DNA of 64,000 bases from Trinickia soli (GTDB lineage Bacteria; Pseudomonadota; Gammaproteobacteria; Burkholderiales; Burkholderiaceae), in NCBI RefSeq assembly GCF_002879855.1, contig NZ_PNYB01000003.1, forward strand, positions 186,001 through 250,000, read 5' to 3'. The position numbers and the translations under genes are program-made. This document shows, piece after piece, positions 25,619 to 34,106 of this stretch (its first letter is position 1; each line of letters opens with the position of its first letter). Under the pieces are notes generated by a model. That model searched no databases and was not told the origin of the DNA. It worked only from the letters and a program-made list of their open reading frames with translations.

Positions 25619-26653
25619 ATGAACGCTAATGACCACAATACGATGACGTCGCGCACCGGCAATCCGCACCCGTGCAGCGAGGCGGCTTTATCGAATGGCG
25701 CAAAGACAACGGCTCCTGAGATCAGCGTAGTCATTCCATCCTATGGCTGCCGCGAATGCCTTGAAACCCTTTGTGCTCGGCTCGACGCCGTGTTGTCGGC
25801 ACTCGTGCCGAGTTACGAAATCATCCTCGTCGACGATCGCAGCCCCGATGCGTCCTGGCCCATCATCGAAGCGCTCGCGCAGCGGTATCGCGCTGTGCGA
25901 GGGGTTCGCTTGAGTCGAAACTTCGGCCAGCAAATCGCCATCACGGCGGGGCTCGAAGCGTCGCGGGGCAACTATGTCGTGGTGATGGACTGCGATCTGC
26001 AAGATCCTCCGGAGCGCATCCCCGATCTTTACCACGAAGTACGGAAAGGTCACGATCTCGTGATGGCCAAGCGAGTGGAGCGAACTCACTCGGCCGTCAG
26101 GCTCGTGGCCGCCAGGGCCTATTACGCACTGATGCACCGCCTGACGGGGCAAGCCGTCGATGGGCAATACGGCGCGTTCAGCATTCTTTCGCGGAAAGTC
26201 GTGACGGCGTTCCTGGGCTTGCGTGAGCGCGAGCGACACTACATTTTGATCTTGAGTTGGCTCGGCTTCGATCGCGGCACCATCGAATACGCGCATACGG
26301 AACGCCACGCCGGACGCAGTTCGTACGACTTCATCAAGCTGGTTAGGCATGCTTTGGGCGGCATGTTCTTTCATACCAGCGTTTTCCTGAACTGGATCGT
26401 CTATGCGGGACTCTTCTTCACCGCAGCGAGCTTCGGCACGGGCACGTACTTCATTTACCGGTATTTTGTGTCGGCGGCCCTGCCGGGGTGGACCAGCCTG
26501 GTCGTCGCAGTGCTGTTTTCGACTGGGCTCATTCTCGCCAGCGTCGGCACGGTCGGCTTGTACGTCTCACGCGTATTCGAAATGACGAAAGGACGGCCGC
26601 TTTACGTCGTTGACCGACAATGCGGCTGCGACTCGCATTCGAGCAACTCATGA
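25619..26653 (+). CDS. ArnC/GtrB-like polyprenyl-phosphate glycosyltransferase (GT2)
   Basis: The 344-residue protein has a GT-A domain with ISVVIPSYGC, IILVDDRSPD, the GtrB/ArnC-type block RNFGQQIAITAGLEASRG and the catalytic VVMDCDLQDPPERIPD. The HAGRSSYDFIKLVRHA helix and two C-terminal membrane segments (about residues 260-280 and 295-318) follow. Such enzymes load a single sugar on undecaprenyl phosphate for later transfer outside the membrane. The N-terminal 35 residues are an unconserved leader. A GT-C-like protein and an EmrE-like protein nearby complete a possible load-flip-transfer set. Confidence 0.87.
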   Translation: MNANDHNTMTSRTGNPHPCSEAALSNGAKTTAPEISVVIPSYGCRECLETLCARLDAVLSALVPSYEIILVDDRSPDASWPIIEALAQRYRAVRGVRLSRNFGQQIAITAGLEASRGNYVVVMDCDLQDPPERIPDLYHEVRKGHDLVMAKRVERTHSAVRLVAARAYYALMHRLTGQAVDGQYGAFSILSRKVVTAFLGLRERERHYILILSWLGFDRGTIEYAHTERHAGRSSYDFIKLVRHALGGMFFHTSVFLNWIVYAGLFFTAASFGTGTYFIYRYFVSAALPGWTSLVVAVLFSTGLILASVGTVGLYVSRVFEMTKGRPLYVVDRQCGCDSHSSNS

Positions 26654-26735
26654 TCTATGACGGGGCTTTGACGATGTGCTGCTTTTCCGACTTGGCGAAT
26701 TCGGTTGCCGGCGTGCGCATTATGGAGAAGGAAAC

Positions 26736-27884
26736 TTGAGAACCGACAAGCACATTCCGTTCAACTGGCCGAACATGACCGGCAAGGAATTGCATTACAT
26801 TGCCGAAGCGCACTTCAATGGACGCCTGGCGGGAGACGGCCCGTTCACCAAGCGCTGCCACGCTTGGTTGGAGGCACGCACGCAGTGCCCGAAATCGTTG
26901 CTGACTCACTCATGCACCGCCGCGCTTGAGATGTCAGCCTTGCTGCTCGACATCGCGCCCGGTGATGAAGTCATCATGCCCTCCTTCACGTTCGTTTCGA
27001 CGGCGAACGCATTCGTATTGCGCGGCGCCGTGCCTGTTTTTGTCGATATCCGCGACGACACGCTCAACCTGGACGAGCGACTGATCGAAAGCGCGATCAC
27101 GGCCCGCACCAAAGCGATCGTAGTCGTCCACTACGCGGGCGTCGCATGCGAGATGGACACGATCATGGCCATCGCCAAACGCCATGGGCTGAAGGTGGTG
27201 GAGGATGCTGCCCAAGGCGTCATGGCGACCTACAAGGGGCGAGCGCTCGGCACCATTGGCGATCTGGGCACTTACAGCTTTCACGAAACGAAGAACGTCA
27301 TTTCGGGCGAAGGCGGTGCGCTTCTCGTGAATGATCCGAAGTTGGTCGAGCGAGCAGAGATCATCCGCGAGAAGGGCACGGATCGCAGCCGCTTTTTTCG
27401 CGGACAGGTCGACAAATATACGTGGCAGGAGGTGGGCTCGTCGTTCCTTCCGGGCGAGCTCGTCGCTGCGTTCCTGTGGGCACAGTTCGAAGAAGCGGAC
27501 AGCATCACGCAGCGGCGGATGGCCAGTTGGGAGACCTATCATGCGATGATCGAACCGTTCGAGGCGGCAGACCGGTTGCGCCGCCCGATATTGGCCGACG
27601 GCTGCCAGCACAACGGGCATTTGTACTACGTGCTGCTATCGCCCCAGGTCGATCGCCACGCGGTCCTCGAGGAATTCAAGCGCAGTGAGATTTCTTCTGT
27701 CTTCCACTACGTACCGCTGCATTCGTCGCCGGCCGGGCTCAAGTACGGTCGCGCGCACGGTAATCTCAACGTGACCGATGCTGTCTCCGAGCACTTGATT
27801 CGTCTCCCGCTCTGGGTCGGCTTGACCGAAGAAATGCAGCAGCGTGTCGTCAATACGCTCGGCAAAGCGCTCGCACTCATTTGA
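26736..27884 (+). CDS. dTDP-4-amino-4,6-dideoxyhexose transaminase (WecE/RffA-like, DegT/DnrJ/EryC1 family)
   Basis: This PLP enzyme would aminate C4 of a dTDP-4-keto-6-deoxyhexose, the product made by RmlA and RmlB. The 382 residues show the family pattern, with the N-terminal IPFNWPNMTGKEL, the cofactor segment VVEDAAQGV and the Schiff-base Lys186 in SFHETKN, which is typical of the WecE subgroup. The start is TTG 26736 because GGAGAAGG sits immediately upstream and this gives the WecE length; the frame to ATG 26676 is rejected. The product could be dTDP-Fuc4N or dTDP-Qui4N, and sequence inspection does not separate these. Confidence 0.85.
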   Translation: MRTDKHIPFNWPNMTGKELHYIAEAHFNGRLAGDGPFTKRCHAWLEARTQCPKSLLTHSCTAALEMSALLLDIAPGDEVIMPSFTFVSTANAFVLRGAVPVFVDIRDDTLNLDERLIESAITARTKAIVVVHYAGVACEMDTIMAIAKRHGLKVVEDAAQGVMATYKGRALGTIGDLGTYSFHETKNVISGEGGALLVNDPKLVERAEIIREKGTDRSRFFRGQVDKYTWQEVGSSFLPGELVAAFLWAQFEEADSITQRRMASWETYHAMIEPFEAADRLRRPILADGCQHNGHLYYVLLSPQVDRHAVLEEFKRSEISSVFHYVPLHSSPAGLKYGRAHGNLNVTDAVSEHLIRLPLWVGLTEEMQQRVVNTLGKALALI

Positions 27885-27902
27885 TCGACCGACTCCGCGG
27901 AT

Positions 27903-28520
27903 ATGACTCAGATTACGACCGGGGTGCGTACCCTGCTTTCTCATCCCTTCGTCTATAACCTATTTCAGACGGTCATGGGCGCGCACAAAGGCAGGACCGA
28001 ATTCGCCACGCGTTTCGTCGAGCCTAGAGCCGGGGACCGGGTACTCGACATCGGCTGCGGCACCGGCGATTTACTCGCCTATCTGCCCGACGTGCAGTAC
28101 ACCGGCTACGACATCAGCGAGCAATACATAGAGGCGGCCCGTAAGCGTTTCGGCACACGCGGCACGTTTCATTGCCGGCTGCTGACGTCAACGGAGCTAG
28201 AAACGCTACCGCTGTTCGATATCGCGCTGGCGGTCGGCCTTTTGCATCACATCGAGGACGACGAGGCGCGAGATCTTATTCGAATGACCAAGCGGGCGCT
28301 CAAGCCCGGCGGACGACTCATCACAATCGATCCCTGCCTCGCGGATGGGCAAAATCCCATTGCGCGCTGGCTCGTGAAGGCGGACCGCGGTCAAAATGTA
28401 CGTGAGCGGGACGGCTACCTTTCGCTCGCCACAGATTGCTTCAGCCGCACGCGGGCCGCCGTCGCCCACCGAAGCTGGATTCCGTACACCCACTGCATCA
28501 TGGTCTGTACGAACGACTGA
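27903..28520 (+). CDS. SAM-dependent methyltransferase (class I)
   Basis: The 205-residue protein has motif I VLDIGCGTGDLLAYL, the acidic loop TGYDISEQYIEAARKRF, the motif II region FDIALAVGLLHHIEDDEA and motif III ALKPGGRLITIDPCL, all normal for a small-molecule methyltransferase. It starts 18 nt after the transaminase gene and closes the plus-strand cluster, facing the convergent GT-C-like gene. O- or N-methylation of the cluster's sugar is a reasonable but unproven role. Confidence 0.85.
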   Translation: MTQITTGVRTLLSHPFVYNLFQTVMGAHKGRTEFATRFVEPRAGDRVLDIGCGTGDLLAYLPDVQYTGYDISEQYIEAARKRFGTRGTFHCRLLTSTELETLPLFDIALAVGLLHHIEDDEARDLIRMTKRALKPGGRLITIDPCLADGQNPIARWLVKADRGQNVRERDGYLSLATDCFSRTRAAVAHRSWIPYTHCIMVCTND

Positions 28521-28610
28521 CTGAAGGACCTAAGTCAACGACGGCGGTCGTCGATCGGATCGGCTATCCACGCTGGCATCGTACGAACCACACCGCGCTG
28601 CAGGCCGGCC

Positions 28611-29867
28611 TCAGCCGGCCTGTTGACTCTGCATACCCCAACTCGGGAAATAGCATGCCGAGCAATGCGCCGCTTGAGCAATCTTCGTGGCGTTGAACGT
28701 GACGAGGAACAAGAGGACGAATAGCCAAGCCAGATAGTGCCGCTCGTAGACTTCCGGCTTCGCGAAGTTGAGCACGATCCACGCACCGACCGGCCCGATC
28801 AAAAGCGGATCGTACAGGTAAGGATGAATCGCCACCGCTTGCGGCCAGAACAGCAATGTCAGCAGATAGGAAGCGAACAGGTACGGCATCATCGCATCGG
28901 GATAGCCGGTTTCCTCAGTACTGTTCGACTGCGGCGCAAATCTGATTCGATACCAAAGCTGCAACAACAGCAACGCGGCCGGGATCAAAACGAAATACAT
29001 GGGCCGATTGAAGTACGGGACGAATACCGAATTAATGAAGTTCCCGTAGTACTGCATGTCGCCATCGAGACCCGATCGAAACAGCCAAGTGCTGTTCTCA
29101 CTGGTGAAATGCAGTAGCTTCGCGACGACCACCGGCTGCAAGTAAACGATCACAGAGAGCACGCTCATTACGATGGCTGAGCGCAGCATGCGTAGATCGA
29201 GCCGCCTTGCGAAAATCGCGCGCAGCCCCATGAACGCGCCAAACAATGCCGCTGTCATCGGCATCAGCACGCACATCACGACCGCAGTCAGCCAGAAGCT
29301 CTTCCCCTGTGGGCCACGACGCGCGATAACGGCGCTCGCAACCAGCAAAACAGGAAAGATGAGCACAAACACGTTGTCGACGTTGAACTTGCCGAGCGAT
29401 ATCCAAAACGTCGGTAGCGTAAGGAAGTAGGCAAAGGCAGCGAGGAGCAGCACCGTGCGACGAAAGTCGAGCTTCGCCCAGGTCGGCGACCCAATGGCGT
29501 ACCCGATGGAGAGCAGCGATGCGGACATGCTGATGAGGGCCACCATGAGCCGCATCGTGACGGCGGGGAAAATCAATTGAATGCGATAGAGCACCCACAT
29601 CAACCACAAGTACAGTGTCGGCTCATTTGCGTAGGCTTGGCCTTTCGCGTAGCCATCGGCTACGAGAAACGTCAGGAAACCGTGCTGGGTCCACGAATAT
29701 TGATGCCAAGTCGGGAACGTATAGTCCCTCAACCGCTCCGGCCTCAGATTGGCGGTAGCCACCATCTGGCCGAAGCCGATCTTGTACACGGCCCAAATGC
29801 CGATCGTGAGAACAACGACTGCCAACAATGCAAAAGAGGAGGCTTTTCGTGGGGTTGAATCGCGCAT
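28611..29867 (-). CDS. Polytopic membrane protein, possible GT-C glycosyltransferase
   Basis: The 418-residue protein has about ten hydrophobic segments. A first external loop (residues about 35-85, with YSWTQHGFLTFLVADGYAKG) is rich in acidic and aromatic residues, resembling GT-C transferases such as GtrC or ArnT-type enzymes. No exact family match is recognised, and the usual DE/ED pair is not clear. It is on the opposite strand from the preceding cluster and lies downstream of wbpM, with a hairpin between. A 9-bp inverted repeat at 28601-28622 overlaps its stop codon. A role in adding a polyprenyl-linked sugar to a periplasmic acceptor is inferred from context. Confidence 0.6.
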   Translation of the reverse strand: MRDSTPRKASSFALLAVVVLTIGIWAVYKIGFGQMVATANLRPERLRDYTFPTWHQYSWTQHGFLTFLVADGYAKGQAYANEPTLYLWLMWVLYRIQLIFPAVTMRLMVALISMSASLLSIGYAIGSPTWAKLDFRRTVLLLAAFAYFLTLPTFWISLGKFNVDNVFVLIFPVLLVASAVIARRGPQGKSFWLTAVVMCVLMPMTAALFGAFMGLRAIFARRLDLRMLRSAIVMSVLSVIVYLQPVVVAKLLHFTSENSTWLFRSGLDGDMQYYGNFINSVFVPYFNRPMYFVLIPAALLLLQLWYRIRFAPQSNSTEETGYPDAMMPYLFASYLLTLLFWPQAVAIHPYLYDPLLIGPVGAWIVLNFAKPEVYERHYLAWLFVLLFLVTFNATKIAQAAHCSACYFPSWGMQSQQAG

Positions 29868-29906
29868 AGATAAGTGGATCAGTGGTCAGCGCTGGCAATA
29901 AATGAG

Positions 29907-29930
29907 CGGCGCTCGGCGGTCCGAGCGCCG
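29907..29930 (-). terminator. Probable intrinsic terminator after the wbpM homologue
   Basis: A perfect 10-bp GC-rich stem (cggcgctcgg / ccgagcgccg) with a four-base loop lies 29 nt after the wbpM stop. On the minus strand it is followed by CTCATTTATTG, an imperfect T-rich tail. The strong stem makes a terminator likely, but the weak tail leaves doubt. Confidence 0.55.
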
Positions 29931-29958
29931 CGCAATCCGGCGTCGGCTCATCGTATAG

Positions 29959-31842
29959 TCAAGACGCCGCGGGCGCCTTCAAATTGACGGATTGCAGCGT
30001 CGGACCCATCGCCGGCTGATATTCGGACACCCATCGACGTAGGTCGCGACGGACTTCGTCATCCGACAACACCGTACGCTGCAGGAGCCACGGCAATAGT
30101 TCGTCGAGGAGGTTCGGTTTGGCGTCTCGCGCCCGTGCGATGCGCAACTTCGGATGCGGCGTACGAGTTGTCGTTTCGTCGTCGGCTAGCAGTTCTTCAT
30201 AAAGTTTTTCGCCGGGACGAAGGCCGCTGAATTCGATGTGGATCTCATCCTCGGAGTAGCCGTAGAGCTTGATCAAGTCGCGCGCGAGATCGACGATGCG
30301 CACCGGCTGGCCCATATCGAGAATGAAAATTTCACCGCCGTGCCCCATGCTCGATGCCTGCAATACGAGCTGCGAGGCCTCGGGAATCGTCATGAAGAAG
30401 CGCGTGATCTCCGGGTGCGTGACGGTGACGGGACCGCCCTTCGCGATTTGCTGCTGAAACTTCGGAATGACGCTGCCCGCGCTGCCAAGCACGTTGCCGA
30501 AGCGCACGGTTTCGAACTGCGTGCGCTGCGTCGTTTGCTGCAGCGCCGAACATGTCATCTCCGCGAGCCGCTTGCTGGCGCCCATCACGTTCGTCGGATT
30601 GACAGCCTTATCGGTCGAAATCAACACGAAGCGCTTGGCGCCGCTGTGGATGGCCGCTTGTGCAACGCGATACGTACCGAGCACGTTATTGCGCACGGCC
30701 TGCCAGCTATTGAGTTGCTCCATGAGCGGTACGTGCTTGTAGGCCGCCGCGTGATAAACGACATGCGGGCTGTAGCGCGCCATGACGTGATCCAATAGTA
30801 AGGAGTCCTTGACGTCTCCCACGATCGGAACGAGATGCATATCGGGGAAGTGCTCGCGCACTTCTTCCAGCAGGCGATACACGGCGAACTCTGACGCGTC
30901 GAGCGCGACCAGTTGGGCAGGTCGGAATCGGAGAATCTGCCGACACAGTTCGGAGCCGATCGAACCGCCCGCGCCCGTCACCATGACGACGTGATCGTGC
31001 AGCAGCGCTTCGACATGCGGCGTATCGATCGTGACGGGCTCGCGGCCCAATAGATCTTCCAAGTCGATATGACGGACTTGCGAGAGGAAGCCTTGGCCAG
31101 GAGCGAGCGCAGTCAGTGACGGCAATACCATCGCATGCACGCCGGCGCGCACGCAGAGCGTCGCGGCATGGCGCTGCGCTGCGACCGACGCGGACGGGAT
31201 AGCGATGATCGCGTGGCGTGCACGCAGCGCCTTCGCGCACTCGGGCAGATCGTCGATCGTGCCCAGCACCTTGTGGCCATAGACTTCGCGGCCGCGTTTG
31301 GCGGGATCGTCGTCGAGCAAACCGACAAGACGCCATTCGCTCGAACGCGACAACTCGCGCGCAAGGCTCGCACCGGCGGTGCCTGCGCCCAGTACGAGCA
31401 CCGGTTTGCCTTGAGCGATCAGCGCGCCGTACAGATAAAACTCTTTCGTCGCGCGGTAAATCGCGCGCGCGCCGCCCATCAACAGGAACAGCAGCATGGG
31501 CGACACGATAAATACCGAGCGCGGCGTGACTTGCACCGGCTGGATCATCAACGACGCCACCATGGCGATGAGTGCGCCGGCGACCACGGCCTTCGAGATC
31601 CGCACGAGGTCAGGCAGGCTTGCGAACACCCACATGCCACGGTACAGCCCGAGCGCGCGGAACATGAAGCCGTAGGCCGGCAAAACCCACACCAGCCCTT
31701 TTAGACCGCTATAAATGTATTGGGGCGGAATGGAACCGTTAAAACGGATCAAGTAGGCCAACAACCATGCGCCGACGACAGCGCACAGATCGAATGCGAA
31801 CGCGCAAAGCGATAGCCATGAGGCTTTATGTTTCTTGAACAT
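29959..31842 (-). CDS. wbpM: UDP-GlcNAc 4,6-dehydratase, membrane form (WbpM/CapD-like)
   Basis: The 627-residue protein has four N-terminal membrane helices, a first Rossmann domain (PVLVLGAGTAGASLAREL) and a C-terminal dehydratase domain with VMVTGAGGSIGSELCRQI. In the catalytic motif the usual Tyr is Met (NVMGASKRLAE), as in WbpM/FlaA1-type UDP-GlcNAc C6 dehydratases. It makes UDP-4-keto-6-deoxy-GlcNAc, which the WbpV homologue can reduce to UDP-QuiNAc. It is the last gene of a wbpV-wbpL-wbpM unit with almost no spacing, the same trio that starts P. aeruginosa B-band O antigen. Length is normal. Confidence 0.92.
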   Translation of the reverse strand: MFKKHKASWLSLCAFAFDLCAVVGAWLLAYLIRFNGSIPPQYIYSGLKGLVWVLPAYGFMFRALGLYRGMWVFASLPDLVRISKAVVAGALIAMVASLMIQPVQVTPRSVFIVSPMLLFLLMGGARAIYRATKEFYLYGALIAQGKPVLVLGAGTAGASLARELSRSSEWRLVGLLDDDPAKRGREVYGHKVLGTIDDLPECAKALRARHAIIAIPSASVAAQRHAATLCVRAGVHAMVLPSLTALAPGQGFLSQVRHIDLEDLLGREPVTIDTPHVEALLHDHVVMVTGAGGSIGSELCRQILRFRPAQLVALDASEFAVYRLLEEVREHFPDMHLVPIVGDVKDSLLLDHVMARYSPHVVYHAAAYKHVPLMEQLNSWQAVRNNVLGTYRVAQAAIHSGAKRFVLISTDKAVNPTNVMGASKRLAEMTCSALQQTTQRTQFETVRFGNVLGSAGSVIPKFQQQIAKGGPVTVTHPEITRFFMTIPEASQLVLQASSMGHGGEIFILDMGQPVRIVDLARDLIKLYGYSEDEIHIEFSGLRPGEKLYEELLADDETTTRTPHPKLRIARARDAKPNLLDELLPWLLQRTVLSDDEVRRDLRRWVSEYQPAMGPTLQSVNLKAPAAS

Positions 31843-31845
31843 TGT

Positions 31846-32889
31846 TCACCTCTGAGCTTGTCTCGGAAGATTGGAATTGGATTGAACACGACGCCAACGG
31901 ACGTCGATCACCCTGCCGATTACGACGAGCACCACAGCCCAAACCATCACTACCATCCATTGAACGACCGGTGACCGCGGCATTGCCACGAGCGCCAGAA
32001 TTATGCCAAGCGCCATCGCGACGTACCAGTCGATCGCGGTGCGCGCGTGGCCAATACCTGAGCGCACCATGCGTTGATAGTAGTGCTCGCGGTGCGCTTG
32101 CCAAAATTTTTCGCCGCGCGCGAGCCGCTTCGCAAGCGTGACGGACGCATCCGCAATAAAGGGGGCGAACGCCATGACAGGGAACCACATCGGCCAGACC
32201 CCGGTACCCCAACCCCAATAACCCAGTGCGCCCGCAAGAAAACCAAGGGGAATCGAGCCGGCGTCGCCCAGAAAAATTCGCGCCGGATGGAAATTGAACA
32301 GAAGAAAGCCGGCGGCGGCGCCGCAGACGGCCGCACTCGCTAGCGCCAATTGAGCATCGGCGTGCGGCGAAAGGCACGCCGCTAATGCATAACCGCCAAA
32401 ACCGAAAAAAGCCATGCCGCCGGCCAGACCGTCGGCACCGTCCATGAAGTTGTATAAATTCGTCAGCCAAATCAGAGCGACCGCGACGACCACGCGCAGC
32501 CACAGCGCAATGGGGGCAGGAACGACGGACACGACTGCGATTGCAGCGACGGTATGCGCGGCAAAACGCACACGGGCAGGCAACCCCCGCCGGTCGTCAA
32601 TCTGTGAGATTGCCGCCAGCAAAGCCGCGCAAACGGCAGTGACCCATAGCTGTGGGGCCATGAACAACATGCATAGGACGACGACCGGAATTACGCCCCA
32701 GCCGCCGACGCGCGGCGTCGGGCGCTCATGCAGCGAGCGTTCGTTGGGTATATCGGTAGCAAGGCGCCACGCCAACCCTGTGCGAAGCAACATCCAGAGA
32801 ATGCCAGCGCACGCGAGCAGCGCGATCGCGGCAAGCACTACGCTCGACAAAAGCGGTACGGAAAAAACGATATCCATCGGCGTGCGCAT
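31846..32889 (-). CDS. wbpL: WbpL-like undecaprenyl-phosphate sugar-1-phosphate transferase (O-antigen initiation)
   Basis: This 347-residue polytopic enzyme of the WecA/WbpL family transfers QuiNAc- or FucNAc-1-phosphate to undecaprenyl phosphate. It shows the RSLHERPTPRVGG motif, NLYNFMDGADGLAGG with the catalytic Asp residues, IFLGDAGSIPLGF and the cytoplasmic basic cluster HREHYYQRMV. ATG 32889 directly follows the TAG of the wbpV homologue. A second ATG at 32877 is also possible, and neither has a good ribosome site. It ends 3 nt before wbpM, so the trio is surely one transcript. Confidence 0.9.
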   Translation of the reverse strand: MRTPMDIVFSVPLLSSVVLAAIALLACAGILWMLLRTGLAWRLATDIPNERSLHERPTPRVGGWGVIPVVVLCMLFMAPQLWVTAVCAALLAAISQIDDRRGLPARVRFAAHTVAAIAVVSVVPAPIALWLRVVVAVALIWLTNLYNFMDGADGLAGGMAFFGFGGYALAACLSPHADAQLALASAAVCGAAAGFLLFNFHPARIFLGDAGSIPLGFLAGALGYWGWGTGVWPMWFPVMAFAPFIADASVTLAKRLARGEKFWQAHREHYYQRMVRSGIGHARTAIDWYVAMALGIILALVAMPRSPVVQWMVVMVWAVVLVVIGRVIDVRWRRVQSNSNLPRQAQR

Positions 32890-33849
32890 CTAGTGATTCG
32901 AGCGATACCAGGCCGCGGTCTCGCGCAGACCCTGCTCGGTCGTGTAAGGAGGCCGCCAGCCGATTGCTTCGCGGATAAGAGAACAATCGAGCCGCAATTC
33001 GCCGACGAGGCGATCGACCACCGCCGTACGGCCGGTCAACCGGCCGACCAAGTGAAGCAAGGCGGGCGGCACCGGCAACAACCGGCGCGGCGCGTTCAAC
33101 TGCTCGGCCAACATGGACGCCAGTTCCTTGACAGCGACGTCTCGCTCGTCAGCCACATGGAAAATGTGCCCCGCCGCAGCGGGGGCGTTTGCGCAATGCA
33201 CGATCGCGTCGGCAAGGTTGTCGACATAAACGATACTGCGCTGCGCTGCGATCGCGCCGAGCGGCAAGGGTATCCCTTTGTCGATCGCTCGCATCAGGTT
33301 GAAGAAATTGGCGCGCACACCGGGACCATAGACGAGCGGCGGGCGGATGATCACGATTTCCATGCCGGTTTCACGACCGAAGGCCTGCAGCGCGCGTTCC
33401 GCTTCGAGCTTCGACACACCATATGGATCTGGCGGAGCCGGTTGATCGCGCTCGCTGATGGGCCGCCCATGACTGCGTTCGGCGACGGCCTTGACGCTGC
33501 TGACGAATACGAAGCGACGAACACCCGCGCGGTGGGCAGCTTGGGCGAGACGCATCGTCCCTTCGACGTTCACCGCCCGATAGGCGGCAAGCGCGTCGGG
33601 GGACGTGTCGTTCATCATATGGACGCGCGCCGCAAGATGAACGACCGCGTCGCATCGTAGCTCGGCTGGCCAATTCTCGTCGACGCCCTCGAAAGCCTCC
33701 GCATTCAACAACCACTCTTGCACACCTGCGGGCAAAGTGCCCGGACGACGCACCAAACCGATAACGGTCCTGCCCCGCTCAAGCAATTGACGGCAGACTG
33801 CTTTGCCGATGAAACCGCTTGCCCCTGCTACAACGATGCTTTGGCCCAT
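32890..33849 (-). CDS. wbpV: NAD-dependent epimerase/dehydratase, WbpV-like UDP-4-keto-6-deoxy-GlcNAc reductase
   Basis: The 319-residue short-chain dehydrogenase has the dinucleotide site VVAGASGFIGKAV, the catalytic Ser region FVFVSSVKAVAE and the Tyr-Lys pair in PYGVSKLEAE. In P. aeruginosa O6 the equivalent protein reduces the WbpM product to UDP-D-QuiNAc. The same role is likely here because of the adjacent wbpL and wbpM homologues. A reductase giving UDP-FucNAc (WbpK-like) is the main alternative. It is the first gene of the trio; a TATAAT lies about 100 nt upstream. Confidence 0.85.
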   Translation of the reverse strand: MGQSIVVAGASGFIGKAVCRQLLERGRTVIGLVRRPGTLPAGVQEWLLNAEAFEGVDENWPAELRCDAVVHLAARVHMMNDTSPDALAAYRAVNVEGTMRLAQAAHRAGVRRFVFVSSVKAVAERSHGRPISERDQPAPPDPYGVSKLEAERALQAFGRETGMEIVIIRPPLVYGPGVRANFFNLMRAIDKGIPLPLGAIAAQRSIVYVDNLADAIVHCANAPAAAGHIFHVADERDVAVKELASMLAEQLNAPRRLLPVPPALLHLVGRLTGRTAVVDRLVGELRLDCSLIREAIGWRPPYTTEQGLRETAAWYRSNH

Positions 33850-33949
33850 AGGTGACGGGAACGATTGTCTGATTCAATAGGTTGGACCGGAAGCATCTGC
33901 TATCAAACACCATCGGGCCGTGCGCAGGATCTCTGTGCGAAAAACAAGC

Positions 33950-33955
33950 ATTATA
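33950..33955 (-). promoter_or_regulatory. Possible -10 element for wbpV-wbpL-wbpM
   Basis: TATAAT is found on the minus strand about 100 nt upstream of the wbpV start. The -35 region at normal spacing reads GGATTC and is poor, so support is limited to the -10 match in an otherwise gene-free 257-nt gap. Confidence 0.3.
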
Positions 33956-34038
33956 CCGATCCGCCTTGGGGCGAATCCCCTGGCGCCAGCCAGGAGGCGA
34001 GCGCCGCGGAGCACGCCGTGCTTGCCAACCGTGTAGCG

Positions 34039-34090
34039 GCGCCGCGCAGCGTTCGCGGCGCTCCGATGTCCGCTACGCCCCGAGCGGGGC
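34039..34090 (-). terminator. Two adjacent GC-rich hairpins after the ligase-like gene
   Basis: One hairpin pairs 34077-34081 with 34086-34090 (gcccc/ggggc). A second pairs 34039-34046 with 34054-34061 (gcgccgcg/cgcggcgc). They follow the stop of the ligase-like gene at once, but neither has a T-run, so they are weak intrinsic-terminator candidates. Confidence 0.35.
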
Positions 34091-34106
34091 ACCGCAGTTC
34101 TTCAAA

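Noticed and set aside
28601-28622. Intrinsic terminator at the end of the GT-C-like gene
   Set aside because: The 9-bp stem overlaps the stop codon and has no T-run on either strand.
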